This document shows positions 34,277 to 43,805 of a DNA stretch of 64,000 nt, in pieces. The number at the start of each line of letters is the position of its first letter. The first letter of the stretch is position 1. Location: assembly GCF_001905735.1 (NCBI RefSeq), contig NZ_LISW01000002.1, forward strand, positions 1 to 64,000. The letters run 5' to 3'. A program made the position numbers and the translations under genes. The stretch comes from Streptomyces sp. CB01249 (lineage in GTDB: Bacteria > Actinomycetota > Actinomycetes > Streptomycetales > Streptomycetaceae). The notes below the pieces were generated by a model. That model was not told the DNA's origin. It saw only the letters and a list, made by a program, of their open reading frames with translations, and made no database searches.

Positions 34277-36515
34277 GCCGGCGCCTCCGGGCGTCAATGA
34301 GCATTTCCTGTACGTGCCGCAGGGGCTTGCCGTCCGCGTCCGTGGAGTGCCGGGTCCAGTTGCCGTCGGGGCCCAGGTGCCAGGAGGAGGTGGTGTCGGC
34401 CATGCCGGTCTCCAGGAGGCGGCTGAGCGCGGCGCGGTGGGCGGGGTCGGTGACCCGGACCAGGGCCTCGATGCGGCGGTCGAGGTTGCGGTGCATCATG
34501 TCGGCGCTGCCGAACCAGACCTCGGGTTCGCCGCCGTTGCCGAAGGCGAAGACCCGGGAGTGTTCGAGGAAGCGGCCGAGGACCGAGCGGACCCGGATGT
34601 TCTCGGAGAGGCCGGTGACGCCGGGGCGGATCGCGCAGATGCCGCGCACCCAGATGTCGACGGGGACGCCGGCCTGGGCGGCCCGGTAGCAGGCGTCGAT
34701 GATCGCCTCGTCCACCATCGAGTTGACCTTGATCCGTACGTAGGCGGGGCGGCCCGCGCGGTGGTGCGTGACTTCCTTGGTGATGCGGGCGACCAGGCCG
34801 TCGCGCAGCGACTTGGGGGCGACGAGGAGGCGGCGGTAGGTCTCGCGGCGGGAGTAGCCGGAGAGCCGGTTGAAGAGGTCGGAGAGGTCGGCGCCGACCT
34901 GCGGGTCCGCGGTGAGCAGCCCCAGGTCCTCGTAGAGCCTGGCCGTCTTCGGGTGGTAGTTGCCGGTGCCGACGTGCGAGTAGCGGCGCAGGGTGTCGCC
35001 CTCCTGGCGGACGACGAGGGAGAGCTTGCAGTGGGTCTTCAGGCCGACGAGCCCGTAGACGACGTGGCAGCCCGCCTCCTCCAGCTTGCGCGCCCACTTG
35101 ATGTTGGCCTGCTCGTCGAAGCGGGCCTTGATCTCGACCAGGACGAGGACCTGCTTGCCGGACTCGGCGGCGTCGATGAGGGCGTCCACTATCGGGGAGT
35201 CGCCCGAGGTCCGGTACAGCGTCTGCTTGATCGCGAGGACGTCCGGGTCGCCGGCCGCCTGTTCCAGGAAGGCCTGGACGGAGGTGGAGAAGGAGTCGTA
35301 CGGGTGGTGCAGGAGGACGTCGCGCTCGCGTACGGCGGCGAAGATGTCCGGTGCGGACGCGGACTCGACCTCCGCGAGGTCGCGGTGGGTGCCGGCGACG
35401 AACTTGGGGTACTTCAGCTCGGGGCGGTCCAGCGACGCTATGCCGAAGAGGCCGGTGAGGTCGAGGGGGCCGGGCAGCGGGTAGACCTCGGCGTCGGACA
35501 CCTTCAGCTCGCGGACCAGCAGGTCCAGTACGTACGGGTCGATGGACTCCTCGACCTCCAGGCGGACCGGCGGGCCGAAGCGGCGGCGCATGAGCTCCTT
35601 CTCCAGGGCCTGGAGCAGGTTCTCGGCGTCGTCCTCCTCGACTTCCAGGTCCTCGTTCCTGGTGACCCGGAACATGTGGTGCGCCAGCACCTCCATGCCC
35701 GGGAACAGCTCCTCCAGGTGGGCCGCGATGACGTCCTCTATGGGGACGTAGCGCTGCGGCGACGCCTCCAGGAAGCGGGTCAGCAGCGGCGGCACCTTGA
35801 CCCGGGCGAAGTGGCGGTGGCCGCTGACCGGATTGCGTACGACGACGGCGAGGTTCAGCGACAGGCCGGAGATGTACGGGAAGGGGTGGGCCGGGTCGAC
35901 GGCGAGGGGGGTGAGGACGGGGAAGACGCGCTGCCGGAAGAAGGTGAAGAGGCGGGCCTGCTCCTTGTCGGTCAGCTCCGGCCAGCGGATCAGCTGGATG
36001 CCCTCGTCGGACAGGGCCGGGGAGACGTCCTGCTGGTAGCAGGCGGCGTGCCGGGCCATGAGCTCGCGCGAGCGGGTCCAGATCAGGTCCAGCACCTCGC
36101 GGGGCTGGAGGCCGGACGCGGACCGGGTGGCGACGCCGGTCGCGATGCGGCGCTTCAGGCCGGCGACCCGGACCATGAAGAACTCGTCCAGGTTCGACGC
36201 GAAGATCGCCAGGAAGTTGGCCCGCTCCAGGAGGGGCGTGGTCGGGTCCTCGGCCAGTTCGAGGACGCGTTCGTTGAAGGCGAGCCAGCTGCGTTCCCGG
36301 TCCAGGAAGCGGCCCTGGGGCAGCTCGTCGCCGTCCACCTCGGGTTCGTAGGCGTCGGCGTCGGCGTCGATGTCGGGGTCGAAATCGGCGGCGGTGGACA
36401 GGGCCGTGCCCGCCCCGGAGGGGGCGACGGCGTGCGGCCGGTGTGCGGCGAGGGCGCCGACGGACGGCTGGGCGGCGGGCTGGACCGGGACCTCGGAGCT
36501 GGGCTGCTGGCTCAT
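34263..36515 (-). CDS. ppk: Polyphosphate kinase PPK1
   Basis: The 750-residue enzyme reversibly makes polyphosphate from ATP. After an Ala/Asp-rich N-terminal extension of about 70 residues come the PPK N-domain ([16 protein letters not shown]), the middle domain and two phospholipase D-like catalytic domains. The phosphorylated His is in [18 protein letters not shown]. The ATG at 36515 gives a start MSQQPSSEV. In Streptomyces, ppk affects antibiotic production and is induced by phosphate limitation, but I could not see clear PHO boxes in the 250 bp upstream. It is the first gene of a three-gene overlapping operon. Confidence 0.96.
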   Translation of the reverse strand: MSQQPSSEVPVQPAAQPSVGALAAHRPHAVAPSGAGTALSTAADFDPDIDADADAYEPEVDGDELPQGRFLDRERSWLAFNERVLELAEDPTTPLLERANFLAIFASNLDEFFMVRVAGLKRRIATGVATRSASGLQPREVLDLIWTRSRELMARHAACYQQDVSPALSDEGIQLIRWPELTDKEQARLFTFFRQRVFPVLTPLAVDPAHPFPYISGLSLNLAVVVRNPVSGHRHFARVKVPPLLTRFLEASPQRYVPIEDVIAAHLEELFPGMEVLAHHMFRVTRNEDLEVEEDDAENLLQALEKELMRRRFGPPVRLEVEESIDPYVLDLLVRELKVSDAEVYPLPGPLDLTGLFGIASLDRPELKYPKFVAGTHRDLAEVESASAPDIFAAVRERDVLLHHPYDSFSTSVQAFLEQAAGDPDVLAIKQTLYRTSGDSPIVDALIDAAESGKQVLVLVEIKARFDEQANIKWARKLEEAGCHVVYGLVGLKTHCKLSLVVRQEGDTLRRYSHVGTGNYHPKTARLYEDLGLLTADPQVGADLSDLFNRLSGYSRRETYRRLLVAPKSLRDGLVARITKEVTHHRAGRPAYVRIKVNSMVDEAIIDACYRAAQAGVPVDIWVRGICAIRPGVTGLSENIRVRSVLGRFLEHSRVFAFGNGGEPEVWFGSADMMHRNLDRRIEALVRVTDPAHRAALSRLLETGMADTTSSWHLGPDGNWTRHSTDADGKPLRHVQEMLIDARRRRRATP

Positions 36516-36766
36516 GGGCCCATTGTTCCGCGCGGAGCGCTCAGGGGGCGCGTCGGAGGAGGACGAGATCGCGTGGACGGCGCGGTCGGGGCGCGTTCTG
36601 CCGGTATTTCGCCCGTTGCGGGGGGACGGCACAGCTGGCTGCATCCTGCGAGGGTCGCAAGGCCGTCTGAATGCGTGGTTACGACGACATGACGTGCGGG
36701 AAGCGGTGGGTGGCCGTGTGTGGGGGCCCGCCCGGGGCCTGGGCCCCGGACGGGTTTGGGAATGCC

Positions 36767-37783
36767 TCAGGCGTGGTAGCGCCGCAGGACCCGGAAGGCG
36801 AGGGCGGTGGCGGCTGCGGTGAGGACGAGGAGGATGCCGGTTTCCGTGAGCTGGAGGGGCCAGAAATGGGAGACGGGGTGGTGGTCGACGTAGTAGCCGG
36901 TGACGCCGCGGTCCGCGAGACAGCGGTCGGCCTTGGCACCTGCGGCCCAGCAGGTGTCGACCGGCAGCCGGGCGCCGTCGCCGGTGAGCCGGCCGGTCTC
37001 GACGAGCCACGCGTCGTCGGGCGTCTGGGGCGGGACCGAGCCGGTGCTGGTCCGCGTGCTCAGCGGCCACAGCCCGCTGCGTACCCGGTTCAGCGCCACG
37101 GCCACCGCGGCGGTGGCGAGCAAGGACACGGCCATGGCGGGCAGGGTGCGGCGCGTCAGCAGACCGGCGAGCGCCCCGAGGGCGAGCCCGAGCAGGGCGT
37201 ACCCCACGGGCGCGGTTCCCAGCGCGCCGAAGGAGGTGTCGCCGAACCAGTGGACCGGGTACAGCCCCTCCGACCGCGCCCGTGCCCAGGCGAAGACGGC
37301 GGACAGGACGGACACCCCCGCGACCAGCAGTGCGGCCGGAACCGCGAGCCTGGCCAGGAGCCAGTGCACGGGGGACACCGACTGCGTCCAGGCGAGCTTG
37401 TACGTACCGCTCTCGAACTCCTTGCCGATCATCGGACCCGCGACGAACGCGGCGACGAGTCCGGGCAGGACGGTCAGGCAGAGCCCCGCGTAGCCGAGCA
37501 CCGTCTGCCGGACCGACAGGGCGAGGTCGTACTTCTGCAACCGGTCGTCACAGGCGCGGTCGGTCACCAGCGACGTGCAGGGGCTCGCCTCGAACGCGTC
37601 GTTGACGTGGCCGGCCCACAGGGTGATGCCCACGACGACGGCGATCCAGACCAGGGCCAGGATGCCCGCGCACCACAGGGCCCACCGGTGCCGGCGTACG
37701 AGGACGCGGGCACCGGCGCCCAGGGCGGGTCCGGGCCGGGCCGTACGCGGCGTGACGGGTGCGATGTCGGCCGGCGCGCTCAT
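36767..37783 (-). CDS. ABC-2 type transporter permease
   Basis: The 338-residue membrane protein has six or so helices: the first near residues 35-60, a large extracytoplasmic loop with three Cys (in [13 protein letters not shown]), and the last four between 95 and 335 with another Cys-bearing outer loop. The segment [21 protein letters not shown] is typical of ABC-2 permeases. Its start overlaps the ATPase gene stop by 4 bp (ATGA). It completes an exporter with that ATPase, under the GntR regulator upstream. Substrate unknown. Confidence 0.85.
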   Translation of the reverse strand: MSAPADIAPVTPRTARPGPALGAGARVLVRRHRWALWCAGILALVWIAVVVGITLWAGHVNDAFEASPCTSLVTDRACDDRLQKYDLALSVRQTVLGYAGLCLTVLPGLVAAFVAGPMIGKEFESGTYKLAWTQSVSPVHWLLARLAVPAALLVAGVSVLSAVFAWARARSEGLYPVHWFGDTSFGALGTAPVGYALLGLALGALAGLLTRRTLPAMAVSLLATAAVAVALNRVRSGLWPLSTRTSTGSVPPQTPDDAWLVETGRLTGDGARLPVDTCWAAGAKADRCLADRGVTGYYVDHHPVSHFWPLQLTETGILLVLTAAATALAFRVLRRYHA

Positions 37784-38670
37784 GCCGCCACCGCCTCGTG
37801 GGCCGTCGCGCTCGGGGTGAGCAGCGTGGGCGCTTCCGGGGAGCGGAGGTGGGCGAGCAACAGCTCCTCCAGGGTGGGTTCGGAGCGGTCCCAGGCCGGG
37901 TCGACCGGGCCCTCCGGGCGGACCAGGGCGGTCAGGGCGCGGCCGGTCGTGCGGGATTCGATCACCGTGTGCGGGGCGAGGTCGCGGGCCGGGCCCGTGA
38001 GCAGGGCGTGGGCGGCGAGCAGTTCGTCCGTCTCGCCGCCGAGGCGGACGCGGCCGCCGTCGATCAGGAGGAGGTGGTCGCAGGCGCCCTCCAGTTCGCT
38101 GAGGATGTGCGAGGACATCACGATGGTCGTCCGGTGCTCGGCGGCCTCGGCCATCAGGGCGCCCATCAGCTGGTGGCGGGCGAGGGGGTCGAGGTCGGCC
38201 ATCGGCTCGTCCAGGAGCAGGAGTTCGGCCCGCTTGCCCAGCGCGAGGGCGAGGGCGAGACGGCTGCGCTGCCCGCCGGAGAGGTCGCGGACCTTCGCGT
38301 CCGACGGCAGCGGTCCGGCGATGCGCGCCGCCGCCTCCCGGTCCCAGCTGTCCGGGTTCAGCTGCGCACCCGCCCACAGCGTTTCGGTGACCGTCAACTG
38401 CGGGTAGAGCGGCTTGTCCTGGGCGACGTACGCCATGCGGGCACGCGACTCGCCGGGCGCCGCGCCCAGGACCCGCAGCGTTCCCTCGACCGGGCGGAGG
38501 AAACCCGCCGCCAGGGCGAGCAGGGTGGACTTTCCGGCGCCGTTGGGCCCGACGAGCGCGCAGACGGCGCCGGCCGGCAGCCGGAACGCGCAGTCCCGCA
38601 GTGCCCAGTCGCCCCTGCGGCCCCCGTATCTCATGCCGAGCCCTTCGGCCTCCAGCGCGGTACCCGTCAT
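37780..38670 (-). CDS. ABC transporter ATP-binding protein
   Basis: The 296-residue ATPase has Walker A GPNGAGKST (about 41-49), signature LSGGQRSRLA, Walker B LLLLDEPMADLDP and the H-loop His in VMSSHILSELEG. It sits between the GntR gene (4-bp overlap at 38667-38670) and the permease gene (4-bp overlap), so the three are one coupled operon. The pattern of a YtrA-type regulator plus ATPase and ABC-2 permease is typical of envelope-stress or antimicrobial peptide exporters. Confidence 0.93.
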   Translation of the reverse strand: MTGTALEAEGLGMRYGGRRGDWALRDCAFRLPAGAVCALVGPNGAGKSTLLALAAGFLRPVEGTLRVLGAAPGESRARMAYVAQDKPLYPQLTVTETLWAGAQLNPDSWDREAAARIAGPLPSDAKVRDLSGGQRSRLALALALGKRAELLLLDEPMADLDPLARHQLMGALMAEAAEHRTTIVMSSHILSELEGACDHLLLIDGGRVRLGGETDELLAAHALLTGPARDLAPHTVIESRTTGRALTALVRPEGPVDPAWDRSEPTLEELLLAHLRSPEAPTLLTPSATAHEAVAA

Positions 38671-39077
38671 CGGTCCTGGTCCCCCTCGAATGTGCTGTCC
38701 AGTACGGCGGTGAAGAGCGCGCTCACGTCGTCGCGTTCGAGTCCGGCCGCCCGCGCCCTGCCCGCCCAGGCGGCGAGTTCGGCGCGCAGCGGGGAGTCGT
38801 CGTCGGCCGCCGCGCCGCCGAGCGACCGGGTGACGAAGGTGCCGAGGCCGCGACGGCCCTCGACCAGCCCTTCGCGTTCCAGCTCGCGGTACGCCTTGAG
38901 CACGGTGTTCGGGTTGATCGCGGTCGCCTCGACCACCTCCCGGGCGGTGGGCAGCCGGTCGCCCGGCTCCAGCAGACCCAGCCGCAGGGCCTGTTTCGTC
39001 TGCTGGACGATCTGGAGGTAGGTGGCGACGCCGCTGCGCCGGTCGATGCGGAACTCGACTGCCGCGGACTCTGCCAT
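38667..39077 (-). CDS. GntR-family (YtrA subfamily) transcriptional regulator
   Basis: The 136-residue protein has an N-terminal winged helix with TYLQIVQQTKQALRLG, GDRLPTAREV, NPNTVLKAYRELEREGL and GLGTFV. A short two-helix tail of about 45 residues marks the YtrA subfamily. ATG 39077 was chosen with AAAGGG 6 bp upstream. A perfect 13-bp inverted repeat just upstream (39081-39112) covers the ribosome binding site and is its likely operator, so it should repress itself and the coupled ABC genes until an inducer is sensed. Confidence 0.92.
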   Translation of the reverse strand: MAESAAVEFRIDRRSGVATYLQIVQQTKQALRLGLLEPGDRLPTAREVVEATAINPNTVLKAYRELEREGLVEGRRGLGTFVTRSLGGAAADDDSPLRAELAAWAGRARAAGLERDDVSALFTAVLDSTFEGDQDR

Positions 39078-39080
39078 CTT

Positions 39081-39112
39081 CACCCTTTCACTAATTGAGT
39101 AGTGAAAGGGTG
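39081..39112. promoter_or_regulatory. Operator palindrome of the YtrA-type regulator
   Basis: A perfect inverted repeat with 13-bp arms (39081-39093 and 39100-39112) and a 6-bp ATTGAG centre starts 4 bp upstream of the regulator's ATG. Its inner half-site, CACTA-n6-TAGTG, resembles the GntR/YtrA operator style, and the outer arms include the ribosome binding site. It could also fold as an RNA hairpin hiding that site. Confidence 0.82.
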
Positions 39113-39167
39113 TCGTAAGGAAGGGGCGGCGTCAAGCGACGCCGCCCCGAGCGGAGTTGAGGAGCAG

Positions 39168-40106
39168 TCAGGACTCCGTGCGGTACATCAGGTCGACCTC
39201 GTGCGTCACGAAGCCCATCCGCTCGTAGACGGCGAGCGCCGCCGGGTTGTCCGCGTCGACGTAGAGCATCGCGGTCGGCAGGCCCTCCGCCGCCAGGTGG
39301 TGCAGGCCGATCGCGGTGAGCGCCTTGCCGAGGCCGCCGCCCTGTGCGTCGGGCCTGATGCCGACCACGTACACCTCACCGAGCTGCTCCTCGGCGTGGA
39401 CCTTCGTCCAGTGGAAGCCGATCAGCTCCGTGGAGCCCGCGCCGTCCTCGCGCTCCGCCAGGAAGAAGCCCTTCGGGTCGAACCAGGACTCGGCCTTGCG
39501 GTCGTCCAGGTCGCGCTGGGTCAGGGACCCCTGCTCGGGGTGGTGGGCGAAGGCCGCGCGGTTCACCGCGAGCCAGGCGGCGTCGTCCTCGCCCGGGACG
39601 AAGGTGCGCACGGTGACGCCCGGCGGGAGGACCGGCTCGGCGAGGTTCAGCGGGCTCAACGGGCGGCGCAGCTGGCGCAGTTCCCGGAACAGGGAGAGGC
39701 CGAGGACCTGGGCGAGGTGGCGCGCCGCGGCCTTCCCGCCGTGCGCCCAGACCCGCAGCCGCTTCCCGGTGGCGGCGAGCAGGGCGGCCCCGAGCGCCCG
39801 GCCGTGGCCGTGGCCCCGGTGCGCGGGATGCACGACCAGCTCGGCGGCCGGTGCCTCCACGGGGTCGGTGTCCTCCAACTGCGCGTACCCGGCGAGCACG
39901 CCTCCGGCGGACAGCAGGAAGTGCCGTACGCCCGCCCGCTGTCCGCCCCGCAGCTGCAGACGGCCCTGCTCCGACACGGCCTGCCGGCCGTCGGACCGCG
40001 CGGCCTCGGCGAGCAGGTCGAGCACGGCCGCTGCCTGGTCGGGGGAGAGGGTGTCGAGCGTCTGGATCTCGCGTCCGGGGGCGGGGAGCGGTGCGTCTGT
40101 CGTCAT
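39168..40106 (-). CDS. mshD: Mycothiol synthase MshD
   Basis: The 312-residue enzyme acetylates Cys-GlcN-Ins with acetyl-CoA, the last step of mycothiol synthesis in the cytoplasm. Two GNAT domains are visible. The N-terminal one has ELVVHPAHRGHGHGRALGAALL, the C-terminal active one VYVVGIRPDAQGGGLGKAL, followed by YVDADNPAALAVYERMGF. The length is normal for the family. ATG 40106 fits; the in-frame extension to 40163 runs into the repeat element at 40118-40284 and is not expected to be translated. Confidence 0.94.
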   Translation of the reverse strand: MTTDAPLPAPGREIQTLDTLSPDQAAAVLDLLAEAARSDGRQAVSEQGRLQLRGGQRAGVRHFLLSAGGVLAGYAQLEDTDPVEAPAAELVVHPAHRGHGHGRALGAALLAATGKRLRVWAHGGKAAARHLAQVLGLSLFRELRQLRRPLSPLNLAEPVLPPGVTVRTFVPGEDDAAWLAVNRAAFAHHPEQGSLTQRDLDDRKAESWFDPKGFFLAEREDGAGSTELIGFHWTKVHAEEQLGEVYVVGIRPDAQGGGLGKALTAIGLHHLAAEGLPTAMLYVDADNPAALAVYERMGFVTHEVDLMYRTES

Positions 40107-40117
40107 GCGTACGAGCC

Positions 40118-40284
40118 TAGGGCCTGTCCGGCGGATCAGGGCCGGGGTCGCGACGCCTGGCACGGCACCTCGCCGCGTTACCGAAACGTCCTAATCGCTC
40201 CGCGATGAGGACGCCCCGGCGCCTTGCGATGCACCGCACCAGACGCCGCGCCCTACCCGACCCTGATCCGCCGGACAGGCCCTA
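40118..40284. mobile_element. 167-bp MITE-like element with perfect 24-bp terminal inverted repeats
   Basis: The stretch is bounded by perfect 24-bp inverted repeats (40118-40141 and 40261-40284) whose shared core reads GGCCTGTCCGGCGGATCAGG. The inside is non-coding. I recall similar repeats scattered through Streptomyces chromosomes, in keeping with a miniature inverted-repeat element moved by a transposase elsewhere. It ends 12 bp upstream of the mshD ATG, so the mshD promoter must lie within it or read across it. A TA at both outer edges could be part of the repeat or a 2-bp target duplication. Confidence 0.8.
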
Positions 40285-40402
40285 AGCGCCGCGGGCGCGC
40301 ACCGGTTGGCAACCACTTCGTAACCCCGTACACCTGTCGCGCTACGCGCGTTGACTCTAGGCTGCGGCTCGTACTTCACCCGCTGAACTCACAAGGGGAC
40401 CG

Positions 40403-42286
40403 ATGTCAGCGACACCGCAGAAGAACCGGGCGTCACGGCGGGTGCTCGCCGCCGCGGCCGGTCTCGCCACCGTGGGCGCGCTCGTCGCCGCGATGCCGGC
40501 CAGTGCCCACGGGCGCGGCCACGGGCACGGCGGCGACCACGGCCACGGGCACCACACGCCTGCCCGGACCGTCGACGTACAGCTGCTGTCCTTCAACGAC
40601 CTGCACGGCAATCTGGAGCCGCCGGCCGGCTCGGCCGGTACGGTCACCGAGACGCAGGCCGACGGTACGACGAAGGCGATTCCGGCCGGTGGCGTCGAGT
40701 ACCTCGCCTCCTCGCTGCGTACCGCCCGCAAGGGCCACCCGTACTCGATCACCGCGGCCGGCGGCGACATGGTCGGCGCGAGCCCGCTGCTGTCGGGGCT
40801 CTTCCACGACGAGCCGACCATCGAGGCGCTGAACAAGATCGACCTCGATGTGACGAGCGTCGGCAACCACGAGTTCGACGAGGGCGCGACCGAGCTGGCG
40901 CGCCTTCAGAACGGCGGCTGCCACCCGGTCGAGGGGTGCTACGAGAAGGGCAAGAAGTTCCCCGGCGCCGACTTCCCGTACCTCGCGGCCAATGTGACGA
41001 GCGAGAAGACCGGGAAGCCGATCCTCAAGCCGTACACCGTATGGAAAAAGAACGGCGTCAAGATCGGCTTCATCGGGGTGACCCTGGAGGGCACGCCGAA
41101 CATCGTGACGGCCAACGGTGTCAAGGGACTCAAGTTCCACGACGAGGTCGAGACGATCAACAAGTACGCCAAGGAGCTGGACCGCCAGGGCGTGAAGTCG
41201 ATCGTCGCGCTCATCCACGAGGGCGGCCTGCCGGCCTCCGCCTCGTACAACTACGACTGCGACAGCCCGGGTGCCGGTGACGGCATCTCCGGTCCGATCA
41301 CGGACATCGCCAAGGGCATCTCGCCGAAGGTGGACGCCCTGGTCACGGGCCACACCCACCAGGCGTACGTCTGCACCATTCCGGACCCCGCGGGCAACCC
41401 GCGCCTGGTCACGTCGGCGGCCTCCTTCGGGCGGCTGTACACGGACACGACGCTGACGTACGACCGCCGCACCGGCGACATCGTGCGCACGGCGGTGAAG
41501 GGCAGCGGCAAGCACGGTTCGAAGCACCACGGTTCGACCCCGTCGAACCCGGTCTCCGCGAACCACCTCGTGAGCCGCGACCAGAAGCCCGCCAAGGACA
41601 TGACGGACCTGATCGCCCGCTGGAACACGCTCGCGGCCCCGATCGCGAACCGGCCGCAGGGCTACATCTCGGCGGACATCAACGGGCGCGGTTCGACCGC
41701 CCCGGAGAAGCCGCTCGGCAACCTGATCGCCGACGCGCAGCTGGAGGGCCTGGCCCCGGCGGACAAGGGCGGGGCGGTCGTCGCCTTCATGAACCCGGGC
41801 GGCATCCGCGCGGACCTGGTGTACAAGGCGTCCGGCAGTGAGGGCGACGGCGTCGTCACCTACGGCGAGGCGTTCACCGTGCAGCCGTTCACCAACATGA
41901 TGAACGTCGTGGACCTGACCGGCGCCCAGCTCGTCAGCGCCCTTCAGCAGCAGGTCAGCGGCTCGAACGAGGCCAGCCCGAAGATCCTCCAGGTCTCGAA
42001 GGGCCTCACCTACACGCTGGACATGACGAAGTCCGGCGCGGACCGCGTCGTCACGGACACGATCAAGCTGAACGGTGAGGCGATCGACCCGGGCAAGACG
42101 TACCGCGTCGCGATGAACGAGTTCCTGGCGGGCGGCGGCGACGGCTTCGCGGCGCTCGGCGAGGGCACGAACAAGCTGGTCGGCGCCTCCGACCTGGACC
42201 TGTTCAACGACTACCTGGCCGCGCACTCCACGGCCTCGGCCCCGCTGGCCCCGCCGGCGACGGACCGGATCACGGTCGTGCAGTAG
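40403..42286 (+). CDS. Secreted 5'-nucleotidase / UDP-sugar hydrolase family phosphoesterase
   Basis: The 627-residue precursor has a signal peptide (about 1-35, ending MPASAHG), a His/Gly-rich stretch HGRGHGHGGDHGHGHH that may bind metal, and then a calcineurin-like phosphoesterase domain. Its two-metal motifs are SFNDLHGN, GGDMVGASP, SVGNHEFDEG, IHEGG and VTGHTHQ. The C-terminal 5'-nucleotidase domain carries MNPGGIRADL and the substrate stacking region. It should release phosphate from external nucleotides. The start is ATG 40403. A strong terminator follows. Confidence 0.93.
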   Translation: MSATPQKNRASRRVLAAAAGLATVGALVAAMPASAHGRGHGHGGDHGHGHHTPARTVDVQLLSFNDLHGNLEPPAGSAGTVTETQADGTTKAIPAGGVEYLASSLRTARKGHPYSITAAGGDMVGASPLLSGLFHDEPTIEALNKIDLDVTSVGNHEFDEGATELARLQNGGCHPVEGCYEKGKKFPGADFPYLAANVTSEKTGKPILKPYTVWKKNGVKIGFIGVTLEGTPNIVTANGVKGLKFHDEVETINKYAKELDRQGVKSIVALIHEGGLPASASYNYDCDSPGAGDGISGPITDIAKGISPKVDALVTGHTHQAYVCTIPDPAGNPRLVTSAASFGRLYTDTTLTYDRRTGDIVRTAVKGSGKHGSKHHGSTPSNPVSANHLVSRDQKPAKDMTDLIARWNTLAAPIANRPQGYISADINGRGSTAPEKPLGNLIADAQLEGLAPADKGGAVVAFMNPGGIRADLVYKASGSEGDGVVTYGEAFTVQPFTNMMNVVDLTGAQLVSALQQQVSGSNEASPKILQVSKGLTYTLDMTKSGADRVVTDTIKLNGEAIDPGKTYRVAMNEFLAGGGDGFAALGEGTNKLVGASDLDLFNDYLAAHSTASAPLAPPATDRITVVQ

Positions 42287-42301
42287 CAGCACAGCGGAAA
42301 G

Positions 42302-42350
42302 GGGAGGGGCTGCGGACCGGTTCGACCGGTCCGCAGCCCCTCCCGCCTTT
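42302..42350. terminator. Strong hairpin terminator between the nucleotidase and surface protein genes
   Basis: A perfect 20-bp inverted repeat (42302-42321 with 42325-42344) is closed by a TCG loop and followed by GCCTTTT. It lies 15 bp after the nucleotidase stop and 18 bp beyond the stop of the reverse-strand surface protein gene, so it serves both. Confidence 0.9.
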
Positions 42351-42361
42351 TACGTGTGTGC

Positions 42362-43678
42362 TCAGGCCCCCGCGCCCGCCTTGCGGCGGCGGACGACGAA
42401 CACGGCCGCCCCGCCGAGCGCCACGGCTGCGGCGCCGGCGATGCCGAGCGGGACGGTGGCGTCGGACGAACCCGTGGAGGCGAGGCCGCCGCCGGTGGAC
42501 GCCTCGTCGGACGCCGAGCCCTGGGCCTGCGTCCCGGAGGTGCCGGTCGAGCCGGAGGTGCCCGTGGAACCGGTGGAGCCGGTGTCGCCGGTGGACCCGG
42601 TGGTGCCTCCGGTGCCGGTGCCGCCGGTCGTGCCGGTGCCCGTGCCCGCGGCCTTGACCGTGAAGGCGGTCGTGTCCATGCCGGGGCCGCCACCGCAGGA
42701 GCCGTCCTTGTTGACGTACTCGGCCGAGGTGAGGACGACGCCGTTGCCGGCCGGAACCTTGGCGTCCGCGGTGAGGCGGAGCTTGACGTCGGTCTGCGCG
42801 CCCGCCTTCAGCGCACCGATACCGATGTGGTGGTCCTTGCCGACGGCCTGCCACTTCGGCGACGCGGCGGTGGACCACTGGAGGTGCATGTACGTGTCGG
42901 TGGTCTTGAGGCCGCTCGTGTCGGTGGTGTGGACGTACGCGTACGTGGTGACCGCGTCGAGGGTCTCCTTCGTGCCGTTCTTCACGCGCAGCGAGAAGGT
43001 GGTGCTCGTGCCGGCGACGACCGAGGAGGGCAGGCCGGTCAGGGTGGCGCGGAGGTTCGCGGGTACGCAGTCCGGACCGCCCTCCTCCTCACGCGCCTTG
43101 GCCAGCGCCTCGTCTGCGGCGGTCTTGACGGCGAGTGCGTCGGCCACGGCCTTCTGCAGCACGCCGTAGGCGCGGAGGGCGGCGACACGGGCGTCGTCCG
43201 CGGCGGTGCCGGCCTTCGTGGCCGCGGTCTCGGCCTCGGCCTCGGCGGTCGCCGCGGTGGCGGCAACGGCCTCGGCGTCGGTGACGGCCTTCTCGGCGGC
43301 GGTGCGCTCGGCGTCGGTCGCGGTGCCGGGCAGCGCGGCCAGCGCGGCCTTGGCGTCGGTGACGGCCTCGTCGGCGGCGGTCTTGGCGGCAGCGGCGTCG
43401 TCCGCCTTCTTACGGGCGGCCTTGGCGGCCACGGCGAGGGGCGCCTCGTCGGAGAGGGCCGCCTCCACGACCTCGTACCCGGCCTTCTTCGCGGCGAGAG
43501 CGTCGTCGTAGGCCTTCTGCGCCTCGGCGGCGGCCTTCTCGAGTTCCTCGATCGTCGGCTTGGCCTGGGCCTCCGCCGCCGGCTTGGCGTCGGCGAAGGC
43601 CGGGGTGACGGAGAGGAGCGCGGCGGGGGTGGTGACGGCGACGGCCACGGCCGTGGCGAGTATGCGGCGAATCTTCAC
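42362..43678 (-). CDS. LASTG-motif cell-wall-anchored surface protein
   Basis: The 438-residue precursor has a signal peptide (about 1-30, TPAFADA). An Ala/Lys/Glu/Asp-rich coiled-coil region (about 35-205) is built from AEKAVTDAEAV-like repeats. A beta-rich domain (about 210-345) holds two Cys. A Gly/Thr/Ser repeat stalk of about 45 residues leads to a sorting signal: LASTG near residue 405, a hydrophobic helix and the tail RRRK. LAxTG with that tail is the class-E sortase substrate type in Streptomyces. It would be covalently linked to peptidoglycan; its binding target is unknown. Confidence 0.88.
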   Translation of the reverse strand: MKIRRILATAVAVAVTTPAALLSVTPAFADAKPAAEAQAKPTIEELEKAAAEAQKAYDDALAAKKAGYEVVEAALSDEAPLAVAAKAARKKADDAAAAKTAADEAVTDAKAALAALPGTATDAERTAAEKAVTDAEAVAATAATAEAEAETAATKAGTAADDARVAALRAYGVLQKAVADALAVKTAADEALAKAREEEGGPDCVPANLRATLTGLPSSVVAGTSTTFSLRVKNGTKETLDAVTTYAYVHTTDTSGLKTTDTYMHLQWSTAASPKWQAVGKDHHIGIGALKAGAQTDVKLRLTADAKVPAGNGVVLTSAEYVNKDGSCGGGPGMDTTAFTVKAAGTGTGTTGGTGTGGTTGSTGDTGSTGSTGTSGSTGTSGTQAQGSASDEASTGGGLASTGSSDATVPLGIAGAAAVALGGAAVFVVRRRKAGAGA

Positions 43679-43805
43679 ATGAGCCCTTGGAGTCGATCCG
43701 GAGAAGCGGACGGTTCAGGCGGTGCGGGCCACAGCGGGGTGATCACGCGGGCGGCTGTGAAGATCCTATGAGATATGTGCGTGGCCTCTGCACGTGAGGG
43801 GGGTG

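Noticed and set aside
34218..36692. An 824-residue forward-strand open frame
   Set aside because: It is antisense to ppk, Gly/Val/Asp-rich, and has no recognisable motif.
36516..36766. Looked for PHO boxes upstream of ppk
   Set aside because: Streptomyces ppk is often PhoP-controlled, but I found no pair of GTTCACC-like units at 11-bp spacing in this 251-bp gap, so no site is claimed.
42500..42660. Gly/Thr/Ser coding repeat considered as a CRISPR-like or non-coding tandem repeat
   Set aside because: The units are short, imperfect and in frame with the surface protein stalk, without spacers; it is coding repeat.
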